Source: DASWTL01 sp966250385 (GTDB lineage Bacteria; Bacteroidota; Bacteroidia; Sphingobacteriales; Sphingobacteriaceae). From it: a stretch of 64,000 nt of DNA. The DNA lies in the NCBI GenBank assembly GCA_966250385.1, contig CBINHC010000014.1, positions 18,163-82,162 on the forward strand. The letters run 5' to 3'. The notes beneath the pieces were generated by a model. It worked only from the letters and a program-made list of their open reading frames with translations. It was not told where the DNA came from and ran no database searches. Position numbers and translations under genes: made by a program. Below are positions 18,957 through 27,722 of the stretch, in pieces. Numbering within the stretch: the stretch's first letter is position 1; every line of letters begins with the position of its first letter.

Positions 18957-19745
18957 TCAGAAGTCCTTGTTGAGCAGCTTTTCCAGTTCGGAGATACTGA
19001 TATTCATCTTCGCCCTTCCCTGTTTCGCATAGGCGATCTCGCCGGTCTCTTCAGAGACGATAACGGCAACGGAGTCACTGACTTCCGAAATACCGATACC
19101 CGCCCGGTGACGTAAACCGAAGTGCAGGGGGAGCTTGTCATTTTCGGTTAAGGGGAGAATACAGCTGGCCACCTTCAGTTTCCCTTCCGTGATGACAACG
19201 GCCCCGTCGTGGAGCGGGCTGTGCTTCTGGAAGATGCTTTCCAGCAGTCTTTTGGAGATCTTCGCATCGATCGCCTCCCCGCTGTTCTGGAAATGTTCTT
19301 CATCGAAATACTTTGCGAATACGATCAGGGCGCCTGTCCGGCTTTTCTGCATGCTCTTGCAGGCATCCACGACCGGCTTGATGCGGGCGAGGTTGTTCCG
19401 AGCTACTTCCTTCTTTCCAAACAGTACGGACCACCAGGCATTCTTTTGAAATGACGCGTTTTTTCCGATCAGAAGGAGGAACCTCCGGATCTCCTGTTTG
19501 AAAACAATGATGAGCGCCAGGAATCCGACGCTGACAAACCCGCCGAGGATCTCGGTCAGAAGGCGCATATGAGCCTGTTTTACCAGAATGTAAACGAAGT
19601 AGATGATCACCAGACCGAGCAGAATGTTCACCGCGATGGTGCCCCGGATCAGGTTGTACACGTAGTAAATGATAATAGCCACCAGAAGGATATCGATGAT
19701 GTCGAGAAACCGAAGGTCCAGAAAGCTGAAATCAAAATTCTGCAT
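18957..19745 (-). CDS. cdaA: Diadenylate cyclase CdaA
   Basis: Membrane-bound enzyme that makes the second messenger c-di-AMP from two ATP. The 262-residue protein has three N-terminal transmembrane helices (about residues 14-33, 38-57 and 66-83), then the DAC domain with both catalytic motifs: LHDGAVVI near residue 178 and RHRAGIG near 213. The motifs are complete, so the enzyme should be active. It lies 41 bases downstream of folP, the gene order I know from other Bacteroidota. The usual partner genes cdaR and glmM are not next to it. Confidence 0.96.
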   Translation of the reverse strand: MQNFDFSFLDLRFLDIIDILLVAIIIYYVYNLIRGTIAVNILLGLVIIYFVYILVKQAHMRLLTEILGGFVSVGFLALIIVFKQEIRRFLLLIGKNASFQKNAWWSVLFGKKEVARNNLARIKPVVDACKSMQKSRTGALIVFAKYFDEEHFQNSGEAIDAKISKRLLESIFQKHSPLHDGAVVITEGKLKVASCILPLTENDKLPLHFGLRHRAGIGISEVSDSVAVIVSEETGEIAYAKQGRAKMNISISELEKLLNKDF

Positions 19746-19786
19746 GTATCGCTAATGTATAAAATTGCTCAGGAGATTGGAAGCAT

Positions 19787-20647
19787 TTATTGGTTATTTA
19801 GCTTTGAAACGAGCCTTACGGCTTCTTTTGCCGCCTTGACGTCATGGACCCGCAGGATTCTTGCTCCTTTCATCAGGGCAATGGTGTTAACAACCGTCGT
19901 GCCGTTCAGTGCCTCCTCCGGTGTAATCTCCAGCGTTTTCCAGATCATTCCTTTCCGGGATACCCCGGCAAGCACCGGAAACCCCAGCATGCGGAAAGTC
20001 TCCAGTCTGTTGAGCAGTTCAAAGTTTTGGGCCGTCGTCTTGGCGAACCCGAACCCGGGATCGATGATCAGATCCGTGATGCCAAGCGTTATCAGGTGCT
20101 GTACTTTGGTAATGAAGTAGTCGAGGACTTCGTTGAGTACATTTTTATAATCGGTCTGCGATTGCATGGTCTGGGGTGTTCCCCGCATGTGCATGAGGAT
20201 GTAAGGGACCTTTAGTCCGGCTGTAGTTTTGAACATCTCCGGGTCAAGTGTTCCGGCCGAGATGTCGTTGATTATTTGCGCGCCCTCGGCTACGGCAGCC
20301 CGGGCAACTTCGGACCGGAACGTGTCCACCGACAGTACGGCCTCCGGAAATTCCTTTCGAATCTGCTGCAGAGCTGGTATAAGCCGGGAAAGCTCCTCTT
20401 CCGCGGAAATATCCTCCGCGTTCGGCCGCGACGAGTAGGCTCCGAGATCGATGATGTCGGCGCCTTCCTTCAGCATACGTTCGGTCTGCTGCAAAGCTCC
20501 ATCTACGGTATGGTGTCTTCCGCCGTCAAAAAAAGAGTCCGGGGTCAGGTTCAGGATACCCATTACCCGCGGGACCGAGAGGTCCAGTAACCGCCCACCG
20601 ATATTAAGCGTTTTTTTCTCCTGAAAATCTGTATTTTTAGCGGTCAT
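19787..20647 (-). CDS. folP: Dihydropteroate synthase
   Basis: Joins p-aminobenzoate to the pterin pyrophosphate in folate synthesis and is the sulfonamide target. The TIM barrel is recognised by GILNLTPDSFFDGG near residue 32, ADIIDLGAYSSRPNA near 62, SVDTFRSEVARAA near 100, NDISAG near 121, and DPGFGFAKT near 197. Two ATG codons are possible, at 20656 and 20647; the second (MTAKNTD) is preferred because the first adds only three residues and overlaps the divergent gene. It forms an operon with cdaA. Confidence 0.96.
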   Translation of the reverse strand: MTAKNTDFQEKKTLNIGGRLLDLSVPRVMGILNLTPDSFFDGGRHHTVDGALQQTERMLKEGADIIDLGAYSSRPNAEDISAEEELSRLIPALQQIRKEFPEAVLSVDTFRSEVARAAVAEGAQIINDISAGTLDPEMFKTTAGLKVPYILMHMRGTPQTMQSQTDYKNVLNEVLDYFITKVQHLITLGITDLIIDPGFGFAKTTAQNFELLNRLETFRMLGFPVLAGVSRKGMIWKTLEITPEEALNGTTVVNTIALMKGARILRVHDVKAAKEAVRLVSKLNNQ

Positions 20648-20698
20648 ATAGTGCAAATTACCACTATTTCCTATGTTAAATCAAATAATTCCGAAGTT

Positions 20699-21247
20699 TT
20701 GAGCCACCATACTTTTGCCGAATACGAAGCTGTGATCAAGGTTTGTAAGGATCTTTTTCTGAAGAAAACGAAGGACTACGGGACCGCCTGGCGGATCCTG
20801 CGGCTGCCTTCCATTACCGACCAGATCTTCATTAAAGCCCAGCGCATCCGGACCCTGGAAGACAAGCAGGTCTCCAAAGTAGGAGAGGGGATCATCCCGG
20901 AGTATATCGGGATCATCAACTACTGCATCATTGCCATGATCCAGGGAGAGCTTGCCCCGGATGCGCCGCTGGAACTTTCGGCGGAGGAGATTGAGCCCCT
21001 GTTTGACCAGAAAGTCCGGGAGACCATGGATCTGATGGCAGCGAAAAATCACGACTATGGCGAGGCGTGGCGCGACATGCGCATCAGCTCGCTGACTGAC
21101 CTGATCCTGCAGAAGCTTTACCGGGTCAAGCAGATCGAAGATAACAAGGGGCAGACCGTCGCCTCCGAGGGGGTCGTCGCCAATTACCAGGATATGCTTA
21201 ACTATGCCGTGTTTGCGCTTATCAAATTAGGTATTCATGAGAAATAA
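20699..21247 (+). CDS. DUF1599 family protein
   Basis: A protein of about 183 residues made of two similar halves. Each half contains the phrase KKTKDYGTAWRILR or its equivalent NHDYGEAWRDMR, followed by a helix ending RIRTLEDK or RVKQIEDN. The family function is not known to me. The frame is open from GTG 20651, inside the folP start region, but the family usually begins about ten residues before the first conserved helix, so TTG 20699 fits better. It is the first of four tightly packed genes; its last 11 bases overlap the next start. Confidence 0.87.
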   Translation: MSHHTFAEYEAVIKVCKDLFLKKTKDYGTAWRILRLPSITDQIFIKAQRIRTLEDKQVSKVGEGIIPEYIGIINYCIIAMIQGELAPDAPLELSAEEIEPLFDQKVRETMDLMAAKNHDYGEAWRDMRISSLTDLILQKLYRVKQIEDNKGQTVASEGVVANYQDMLNYAVFALIKLGIHEK

Positions 21248-22400
21248 AATTGTGCTTAATGTCTGCAGGTTCCTGGTCGGTATCCTTTTTATTTTTTCGG
21301 GGCTGATCAAGGCGAACGACCCGATCGGGTTCGGCTATAAGCTGGAGGAATATTTCGAGGTGTTCCACCTGAACTTTCTGAATGACTATGCTGCCGCAAT
21401 AGCCATTCTGCTCTGTACGCTGGAGATCGTACTCGGCGCCCTGCTTCTGCTTGGTTTCTGGGCCCGGAAGGTGACTGGCGGACTCCTGCTCCTGATTCTG
21501 TTCTTTACCTTCCTCACTTTCTACTCGGCGTATTTTAAAGTGGTGACATCATGCGGCTGCTTCGGCGATGCTATTCCGCTGACTCCCTGGCAGTCATTCA
21601 GCAAGGACCTTGTCCTGCTGATCCTGATCGTTATCTTATTCATAAGCCGGGCGCGACTGCAGCCGGTGACGGAGCGGCGATCAGTCTGGCGCCCTGCATT
21701 GGTGATCCTCGTTTTACTGGCCGGCGGGTTCGGACTCTATACTTATAACTTCCTGCCTGTCGTGGATTTTCTACCCTATAAGATCGGGAACCATCTTCCG
21801 GCTTTGATGCGGATTCCGCCGGGAGCACCTCAAGATGTTTATGAGATTACCTATACGCTGAAACGCAAGGGATCCGGTGAAGAAAAACGGATGACCGATA
21901 AGGAGTACCTGAAGACGGAGATCTGGAAGGATACCAGCTGGGAGATCGTGGGCGAGCCTGAGAACAGGCTGGTCAGTGCCGGCTACCAGGCGCCGATCAG
22001 GGATCTGAAGATCTCCGATTCGCAGGGTACCGACTACACCTCCGAAATTATTGAGAATCCCTATTATAACCTGGTGGTGGTCGCATGGAACCTGCCTGTC
22101 GCCGACAGAAAAGCGATGGGTGACCTCAATGCTCTCGCCATGAATGCTGCCGAGAACTATAATATCCGGACCGTTATTCTGACGTCCAGCTCACCGGAGG
22201 TTGCCGAATCGCTGGCCAAATCGCAGAAGCAGGTCAGTGAGCTGTTTTACGCGGATGCCGTTCCGCTAAAAAGCATGGTTCGCTCCAATCCAGGACTCGT
22301 GCTGCTGCGGGACGGAACCGTTATAAAAAAATGGCATTACCACTCCCTGCCTTCCTATGAAGAGCTTGATCGGGAGTATTTTTCAAAAAATCAGGAATAA
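21237..22400 (+). CDS. DoxX-like membrane protein of the BT_3928 family
   Basis: A 387-residue inner-membrane protein found widely in Bacteroidota. Residues 1-180 hold four or five membrane helices of DoxX/MauE type, with the cysteine motif TSCGCFGDAIPLTPWQS near residue 105. Residues 190-387 form a soluble domain resembling a thioredoxin-like fold, ending with a segment typical of thioredoxin C termini (NPGLVLLRDGTVIKKWH). That architecture suggests a role in transferring reducing power across the membrane, which is an inference. It overlaps the DUF1599 gene by 11 bases, and DinB begins two bases after its stop. Confidence 0.85.
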   Translation: MRNKIVLNVCRFLVGILFIFSGLIKANDPIGFGYKLEEYFEVFHLNFLNDYAAAIAILLCTLEIVLGALLLLGFWARKVTGGLLLLILFFTFLTFYSAYFKVVTSCGCFGDAIPLTPWQSFSKDLVLLILIVILFISRARLQPVTERRSVWRPALVILVLLAGGFGLYTYNFLPVVDFLPYKIGNHLPALMRIPPGAPQDVYEITYTLKRKGSGEEKRMTDKEYLKTEIWKDTSWEIVGEPENRLVSAGYQAPIRDLKISDSQGTDYTSEIIENPYYNLVVVAWNLPVADRKAMGDLNALAMNAAENYNIRTVILTSSSPEVAESLAKSQKQVSELFYADAVPLKSMVRSNPGLVLLRDGTVIKKWHYHSLPSYEELDREYFSKNQE

Positions 22401-22401
22401 C

Positions 22402-22842
22402 ATGTTGGATGCACTTTTAAAATATACGGCAGTTGCCGACCAGCGGGTGATAGAGGCGATGACCGCTGCCAGTCCGTCGGACAGAGCCCTGTACCTGTTC
22501 AGTCATGTCCTTAATGCGCAGCATATCTGGGCCCGCAGAGCTCTGGGCGAGCCGCCGCTGTACGGCGTCTCGGAGATCCATCCTGCGGCGCAGTTTCCGA
22601 CGATGAGTTCGGCCAATATCAGTGACCTTTGGAGGGTTCGGACAACGGTTCCCGGTGACCGGATAATCCGATACACTACTTCCCACGGAGAATCATTCGA
22701 AAACACGGCCGAAGACATCCTTTATCACGTGATCAATCACTCCACGTATCACCGGGCGCAGATCGCTACCGATCTCCGGCAAAGCGGGATCGAGCCGCCG
22801 GTTACGGACTATATCATACTGAAACGCCAGGGACTGCTATGA
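22402..22842 (+). CDS. DinB family protein
   Basis: A 146-residue four-helix-bundle protein of the DinB/YfiT-like family, whose members bind a divalent metal through three histidines. The likely ligands are in SHVLNAQHIWARR near residue 35 and in HVINHSTYHRAQ near 110. Some relatives are thiol-transferases, others have no known function; this one cannot be placed further. The ATG at 22402 is chosen because it lies just after the upstream stop. Its last four bases overlap the aroK start (ATGA). Confidence 0.9.
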   Translation: MLDALLKYTAVADQRVIEAMTAASPSDRALYLFSHVLNAQHIWARRALGEPPLYGVSEIHPAAQFPTMSSANISDLWRVRTTVPGDRIIRYTTSHGESFENTAEDILYHVINHSTYHRAQIATDLRQSGIEPPVTDYIILKRQGLL

Positions 22843-23345
22843 TCATCTTTCTGGTCGGCTTTATGGGATCGGGAAAGACTACCCTTGGGAAAAGGCTTGC
22901 AAAATTCCTTGGTTATGCTTTTGTAGACCTGGATAAAGTAATTGAAACCCGTGCAGGGGAGTCTATCCCCCGGTACTTTCAGGAACATGGCGAAGATGCT
23001 TTCCGGAAGCTTGAACGCGAATGCCTTCAGGCCGGACTGCCTGCCCGGAACACTGTTGTGGCGACAGGCGGGGGCGCTCCCTGCTATTTCGATAATATGG
23101 ACTGGATGAACCGGAACGGCGTAACGGTCTACCTCATGCTTTCTCCGGGGGCACTTGCTTCCCGCCTCAAAGGATCCGCTGACCGGCCCCTCATTGCAGG
23201 GAAGTCAGGACCAGAATTGGTAGCCTTTATCGAGGCAAAGCTGGCTGAACGGGAAAGCTACTATAAAAAAGCAGTCTGCTGGGTCGACGCCCTGAACCTG
23301 ACTGCAGAGAAATTGGCTGAATATATAGGCCGCACAGGATCCTAG
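22839..23345 (+). CDS. aroK: Shikimate kinase
   Basis: Phosphorylates shikimate at the 3-hydroxyl in the pathway to chorismate and aromatic amino acids. The 168-residue protein has Walker A GFMGSGKTT at 7-15, the shikimate-binding Asp and Arg in VDLDKVIE near 31, FRKLERECL near 56, and GGGAPC near 78 for the substrate. The lid region with DRPLIAG is present. It ends a four-gene operon by ATGA overlap with the DinB gene. Its TAG stop shares the bases CTAG with the stop of the convergent gene. Confidence 0.96.
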   Translation: MIIFLVGFMGSGKTTLGKRLAKFLGYAFVDLDKVIETRAGESIPRYFQEHGEDAFRKLERECLQAGLPARNTVVATGGGAPCYFDNMDWMNRNGVTVYLMLSPGALASRLKGSADRPLIAGKSGPELVAFIEAKLAERESYYKKAVCWVDALNLTAEKLAEYIGRTGS

Positions 23346-23845
23346 CTCAGATAAACCGCGTCCTCTTCATGGGTCAGGACGACATCTACGTGCTCTTTCA
23401 GCACGGTGGCCAGCTGGAAGCCTGTAAAGTCGGTGGAAACCGGAAATACCCGGTGGCTCCGGTCAACCAGAACAAGGGTACGCAATTTATTGAGTGGGGT
23501 ATCGAGAAATACGCCAAGTCCATAAGCGAGTGTCCGGCCGCTGTTAAGCACGTCATCGACCAGGATCACGGTCTTATGCGCCGCCGTTTCTACCGGGATA
23601 TCGGTGCTTGCCTGGAGTTGCGTGCTGTCTTTTCCAACCTCGATTTTCATCAGGGTGATGCTGAAATGAGAAATCTCGCGCAGCTTTTCCTTTATTCGCT
23701 GAGCCAGCGTAAAGCCACGGTCTGCTATGCCGGCAATAACAATCTCCTGCTCGTCCAGGCAATCTTCCAGAATCTGATAAGCCATCCGGTTGATCTTCTG
23801 CCCGATCTGTTTATGATTCAGAATGAGGATTCGTTTGTCTGCCAT
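23342..23845 (-). CDS. PyrR-like phosphoribosyltransferase
   Basis: A 167-residue type I phosphoribosyltransferase. The PRPP motif VILVDDVLNSGRTL lies near residue 96, and GIADRGFTLAQRI near 41 and RSHRVFPVSTDFTGF near 132 resemble PyrR, the uracil phosphoribosyltransferase that also binds pyr mRNA in Gram-positives. Whether this one binds RNA is unknown; no pyr genes are adjacent. The ATG at 23845 (MADKRILILN) starts the family-like part, while the longer frame upstream adds 25 residues without similarity. Its stop overlaps the aroK stop, tail to tail. Confidence 0.85.
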   Translation of the reverse strand: MADKRILILNHKQIGQKINRMAYQILEDCLDEQEIVIAGIADRGFTLAQRIKEKLREISHFSITLMKIEVGKDSTQLQASTDIPVETAAHKTVILVDDVLNSGRTLAYGLGVFLDTPLNKLRTLVLVDRSHRVFPVSTDFTGFQLATVLKEHVDVVLTHEEDAVYLS

Positions 23846-23966
23846 GCATGAATTTTTGGTTGTGAAAATACATAATAAGCGGTATATGGGGGGTAAAAAA
23901 TAAAATAAACTTTCCTGCAACGTTCTTCGCAGCGAAGCGTCTTATTAGTAAAACCCAGGAACTGTT

Positions 23967-24680
23967 ATGAAAAAATTACTCAGTATCGGGATCTTCTTTA
24001 TTTGCATAACGCTGGCGGGAGCTGCGGCGGCACAGGAAGGCCTTACCCGAAAAACCGTTAATGTATCCGGATTCAATGCCATCGACGCGTCCGGGATCGC
24101 CAATGTATTTCTTACAAAGGGAGATCAGGAAAAAGTGGAGGTTGAGATCAATGAGAAATACCGGCAGTATGCCAAGGTGACCGTTGACGACCAGGTGCTA
24201 AAGATCAACCTCGACCTGAAGGACCGGGATGGCAAACGGGATTATGATGACCTGAAGTTCAGGGTGTATGTTACTTATACATCCATGAAGGAACTGAAGG
24301 GAAGCGGCGCTACGAATTTTACCACCAGAAACAAAATGATCACCCCGAGCCTCGAGGTGGAAGTGTCCGGGGCTAATAACTGTGAACTGGAGGTGGAAGC
24401 CGGTGAGCTGAGTATTGACGCTTCCGGTGCGGCGAATATCAAGCTTGCCGGAAAAGCGGACGAATTGGAAATCGACGCCAGTGGTGCTTGCAATATTAAA
24501 GCCTATGGCCTGAGCGCGGCCCGGGTGGATGCAGACGTCAGCGGTGTGTCGAACGTCGATGTCACTGCCCAGAAGAAACTCGACGTTAAGGCCAGCGGCT
24601 TATCCCACGTCAACTACAAGGGGAATCCACAGATCGGCGTACGGGAAGTGAGCAAGATGTCGAGTCTGAAGAGACATTAG
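23967..24680 (+). CDS. Secreted head GIN domain (DUF2807) protein
   Basis: A 237-residue exported protein common in Bacteroidota. The signal peptide covers about 1-22 (ending GAAAAQ). The rest is a DUF2807 right-handed beta-helix made of short repeats such as VSGANNCELEVEAGELSIDA and SGAANIKLAG, each carrying an SGA/SGV turn. These proteins are thought to be adhesin-like or cell-surface components; no enzyme activity is known. It is transcribed alone and ends with a terminator hairpin. Confidence 0.9.
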   Translation: MKKLLSIGIFFICITLAGAAAAQEGLTRKTVNVSGFNAIDASGIANVFLTKGDQEKVEVEINEKYRQYAKVTVDDQVLKINLDLKDRDGKRDYDDLKFRVYVTYTSMKELKGSGATNFTTRNKMITPSLEVEVSGANNCELEVEAGELSIDASGAANIKLAGKADELEIDASGACNIKAYGLSAARVDADVSGVSNVDVTAQKKLDVKASGLSHVNYKGNPQIGVREVSKMSSLKRH

Positions 24681-24702
24681 ATTGATTTGGGCGATCATTA
24701 GG

Positions 24703-24737
24703 AAGGGAGAACGGACTTCAGTCTGGTCTCCCTTTTT
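24703..24737 (+). terminator. Terminator after the DUF2807 gene
   Basis: AAGGGAGA (24703-24710) pairs with TCTCCCTT (24727-24734) and runs into T6. It sits at the boundary with the end of the convergent gene. Confidence 0.8.
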
Positions 24738-25132
24738 TATTGATAGGGATAGAATACGAAATTGGCGCCTTCCGGTACGACCACGAACAGGCACATGAAA
24801 TCGTGCGCGTTCTTGAAATGCTTGATGAACCGCTCTTTCTTGTCGGGATGGATGATCCCTTTTTCGACGAATTCCTCCAGGGTTGATGCGTGAATACTCC
24901 AGCCCGTGTTCAGTTCATTCCGGTCCAGGATCGGCTCTCCGATCTTGACTTCGTGCTGGTGAGCGACGAAGATGGGGTAGGCCGAGATTCCCTCGACCAT
25001 GATCTCGGTAGATACTTCCTTTATAGACTCGCTGTACAGTTTGAGGTCTCCTTCGAGGCTTTTCAGGGGGCTCTCTTTCTGAGCCTGTTGGTTGCCCTCG
25101 TTTGGCTGATTCAGTAAATCCTGTAAGTCCAT
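24737..25132 (-). CDS. Conserved hypothetical protein
   Basis: A 131-residue soluble protein that I do not recognise by name. The ATG at 25132 gives MDLQDLLNQPNEGNQ; the longer upstream part of the frame lies next to and inside the rlmD end and is not protein-like. A helical, charged first half (KSLEGDLKLYSESIKEV) is followed by a compact domain with VEGISAYPIFVAHQHE and a C-terminal FMCLFVVVPEGANFVFYPY. It has the feel of a small conserved Bacteroidota cytoplasmic protein. It lies 34 bases downstream of rlmD and is likely in the same transcript. Confidence 0.7.
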   Translation of the reverse strand: MDLQDLLNQPNEGNQQAQKESPLKSLEGDLKLYSESIKEVSTEIMVEGISAYPIFVAHQHEVKIGEPILDRNELNTGWSIHASTLEEFVEKGIIHPDKKERFIKHFKNAHDFMCLFVVVPEGANFVFYPYQ

Positions 25133-25166
25133 AATCAGATCTGTTATATATCTTAAAAAACCAGTG

Positions 25167-26609
25167 CTAGATTTGTTTCGTCTTAAGAGTGAGTAGGGCC
25201 ACATTTTCAACATGCTGCGTATGGGGGAACATATCTACTGGCCGGATCCGGCTGACGTCATATTTCTCCTTCAATAAAGCAATGTCCCGGGCCTGCGTAG
25301 CAGCGTTGCAGCTCACGTAGACGATCTTCGGTGCTTCCATCTCCAGGAGTCGTTCAACGACGTCCTGGTGCATGCCGGCACGCGGCGGATCGGTGATCAC
25401 CACATCGGGCTTGCCGTGTTCTGCAATGAAGCCGGCGGTCAGCACATCTTTCATATCCCCGGCATAGAACCTCGTATTGTTGATCTGGTTGATCTCTGAA
25501 TTGATTCGTGCATCTTCTATGGCTGCGGGCACATATTCCACGCCGATGACTTTCCGGACTTCCCTGGCGATAAAGTTGGCGATTGTTCCCGCCCCCGTGT
25601 AGAGGTCATAGACCAGCTCGTTCCCCGTGAAACCTGCAAATTCCCTTGCGATCGTATAAAGCTCATACGCCTGGGTTGAATTCGTCTGGTAGAAGGACTT
25701 TGCCTGGATCTTGAATTTTAGAGCGTTTCCCGGATCACCGTCTCCCGAAGGCATCGATTCAAAGATGTGGTCGCGTCCTGAATAAGTCACGATCTCCTGG
25801 TCGAAAATGGTATCGTTTTTCTTCTGGTTGATGATGTACAGCAGGGAGGTGATTTCCGGGTACCTGGTTTTTAGAAAGGCCATGACTTTTTCCACTTCAC
25901 CTTCCTGCGGATAGGCAAACACGACCACCACCATGATCTCCCCGGTCAATGCCGTCCGGATGATCAGGTTCCGAAGGGTACCTTCATGGGCCCGAAGGTC
26001 GTAGAATGAAATATCTTCCTGGAGCGCGAACTCACGGAGGTCGTTCCGGATGCCGTTGGAGGGATCTGCCTGGAGATGGCACTTCCGGATCTCCAGGATC
26101 TTGTCAAAACGAAGGGGGACATGGAATCCCAGGGTGTTCATTTCCATGTTGTCGCTGTTACGCACATCCTGGTCGGTCAGCCAACGTTTGTTTGAGAATG
26201 TGTACTCCAGCTTATTCCGGTAGAAGCGGGTGAGGGCGGATCCGAGGATCGGTTCGCAATGGTCAACCTCCACTTTTCCCAGCCGGTGCAGGGCGTCCGT
26301 CACGGATTTTTGTTTGTAGAGCAGCTGCGCCTCGTAGGTCATATGCTGCCATTTGCAGCCGCCGCAGGTTCCGAAATGTTCGCAGAACGGTTCGGTGCGG
26401 TGTATGGAAGGCGTTTTCAGTTCCCTGATCTTCGCCTCAGCAAAGTTTTTCTTCTTGCGGAACAGTTCGACATCGACAACGTCTCCTGGAACTGCTTTCT
26501 CGATAAAGATCACCAGATCTTCAGCTTTACCCACACTTTTCCCCTCTTCAGCGATATCTATCACATGAACATCCTGAATGATCTTCTTTTCTGCCGGAAT
26601 TTTTTTCAT
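25167..26609 (-). CDS. rlmD: 23S rRNA (uracil-C5)-methyltransferase, RlmD type
   Basis: SAM-dependent methyltransferase that makes 5-methyluridine in 23S rRNA. The 480-residue protein has an N-terminal TRAM RNA-binding domain (1-64), an iron-sulfur cluster motif with C76, C82 and C85 in CEHFGTCGGCKW and a later cysteine in RKCHLQAD near 183, then the Rossmann methyltransferase domain with DLYTGAGTIANF. The catalytic cysteine is C434 in YVSCNAATQARD. RlmC or TrmA cannot be fully excluded, but the cluster and TRAM domain favour RlmD. The gene has its own promoter element upstream. Confidence 0.9.
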   Translation of the reverse strand: MKKIPAEKKIIQDVHVIDIAEEGKSVGKAEDLVIFIEKAVPGDVVDVELFRKKKNFAEAKIRELKTPSIHRTEPFCEHFGTCGGCKWQHMTYEAQLLYKQKSVTDALHRLGKVEVDHCEPILGSALTRFYRNKLEYTFSNKRWLTDQDVRNSDNMEMNTLGFHVPLRFDKILEIRKCHLQADPSNGIRNDLREFALQEDISFYDLRAHEGTLRNLIIRTALTGEIMVVVVFAYPQEGEVEKVMAFLKTRYPEITSLLYIINQKKNDTIFDQEIVTYSGRDHIFESMPSGDGDPGNALKFKIQAKSFYQTNSTQAYELYTIAREFAGFTGNELVYDLYTGAGTIANFIAREVRKVIGVEYVPAAIEDARINSEINQINNTRFYAGDMKDVLTAGFIAEHGKPDVVITDPPRAGMHQDVVERLLEMEAPKIVYVSCNAATQARDIALLKEKYDVSRIRPVDMFPHTQHVENVALLTLKTKQI

Positions 26610-26616
26610 TGACCGG

Positions 26617-26624
26617 CAAAAATA
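26617..26624 (-). promoter_or_regulatory. rlmD promoter -7 element
   Basis: Minus-strand TATTTTTG matches TAnnTTTG and ends eight bases before the ATG at 26609. Transcription would begin almost at the start codon, leaving little or no leader. The -33 element is not clear. Confidence 0.4.
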
Positions 26625-26696
26625 CGGTTAAATTTTGTTTTGGAGGGTAAATAACGCGTTAAAGCTGAAATGCCCCGGACAGGGGAACTGTCCCGG

Positions 26697-27272
26697 CTAG
26701 TGCAGTGCTGCTTTTACCAGGTAAGGCAGGATCTCGTTCTGGAACGAGATGAAGTTTTTACGGACGTCGGAGTCGCTTACTGACGTGAACGCAAAGGAGA
26801 ACACGATACTTTTGCTGGCCTTGATCAGGAAACGCAAGCGTTCACCCTGGTCGCTGGTGGAAAAGGTTCGCGTCTGATAGAATGATTTCATCAGCAGGTT
26901 CTCCAGGTCGTCCGACAGGGTTTTCAGGAACTCCTGGGCGTTAGTGGACTCCCGGATGAACTCCCATCCAATGAACTCATTGCAAACAGTATAGGAAAGG
27001 CGGCTTGTCTTCAGAATCAGGTTGGTCAGGTATTCTTCATCATCCGCCTGATCGGACTGGTTGTGGATCAGGTCTTCGACGCTCTGTTCGATATAATCCA
27101 TGACAATGGCATGGAGGACCATCTCCTTGCTGTCAAAATACTTATAGATTGTTGCCTTGGCGATCTTCCCCCGGCGCGCAATTTCGTTTACACTGGTCTT
27201 GTGGTATCCGTATTTCCTGAAAAGGTCCTGAGCGGCTTTCTTGATGCTTTCTTTTATTTTATCAATCTCCAT
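26697..27272 (-). CDS. TetR/AcrR family transcriptional regulator
   Basis: A 191-residue one-component repressor. The N-terminal helix-turn-helix is clear: SVNEIARRGKIAKATIYKYF at about residues 23-42, with the usual YKYFDSKEMVLHAI ending. The C-terminal ligand domain is all-helical and not assignable to a ligand. It begins one base after the lipoprotein gene stop, so it is probably part of the kbl-pheS operon. Its targets are unknown; its own operon is the first guess. Confidence 0.88.
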   Translation of the reverse strand: MEIDKIKESIKKAAQDLFRKYGYHKTSVNEIARRGKIAKATIYKYFDSKEMVLHAIVMDYIEQSVEDLIHNQSDQADDEEYLTNLILKTSRLSYTVCNEFIGWEFIRESTNAQEFLKTLSDDLENLLMKSFYQTRTFSTSDQGERLRFLIKASKSIVFSFAFTSVSDSDVRKNFISFQNEILPYLVKAALH

Positions 27273-27273
27273 T

Positions 27274-27690
27274 CTAATTGATTACGGTAATTTCAAAACC
27301 ACGAATGACTATGTCATAATTCTTCAGGGGCCTCTTTGCCGGCGCTTTCATCGGAGCGCCGTCGAACAGTGAAAAAACAGCGCCGCTGCACGGATCGGTT
27401 GCCGTCAGACTCGGGTCATCCAGATTAACGGCACATTTTTGTTCCGGATTAACTGAACTGCAGCGGTCAAAGGCGACATATGCGCCATCCGGTTTTCGGT
27501 AAAGGATAAGGCCGGCAACTCCATGCCCGTTCACGATTACTGCCCCGCCCGGTGTGGTCAGCCGGCTCAACGCTGGGTCGTTCAGAGAAGCCCGGAAGTT
27601 CACCGGGACGTTCGGAATCCTGTCTGCATTGTCCTTACTGCAGGCAAAAAACAGTACCAGAAGAATGAGCAGCCAGATTCCCTTTTTCAT
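27274..27690 (-). CDS. Rieske-like lipoprotein without the histidine ligands
   Basis: A 138-residue lipoprotein with the lipobox FFAC giving lipidated C17. The domain has the outline of a Rieske [2Fe-2S] protein: LILYRKPDGAYVAFDRC, then cysteines C77, C86 and C101, and the closing FSLFDGAPMKAPAKRPL. The expected CxH and CxxH pairs are absent; positions 79 and 104 are serine and alanine. A normal Rieske cluster therefore cannot form. It may be a structural relative of lost function or use its three cysteines another way. It sits between pheS and the TetR gene in one transcript. Confidence 0.72.
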   Translation of the reverse strand: MKKGIWLLILLVLFFACSKDNADRIPNVPVNFRASLNDPALSRLTTPGGAVIVNGHGVAGLILYRKPDGAYVAFDRCSSVNPEQKCAVNLDDPSLTATDPCSGAVFSLFDGAPMKAPAKRPLKNYDIVIRGFEITVIN

Positions 27691-27722
27691 CGTTACTTAT
27701 CTTGACGCCGGCCGAAGCCGGA

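Noticed and set aside
26650..26700. Terminator after the TetR gene from CCGGACAG/CTGTCCCGG
   Set aside because: The stem has a bulge and no T-run on the minus strand, so it is too weak to call.
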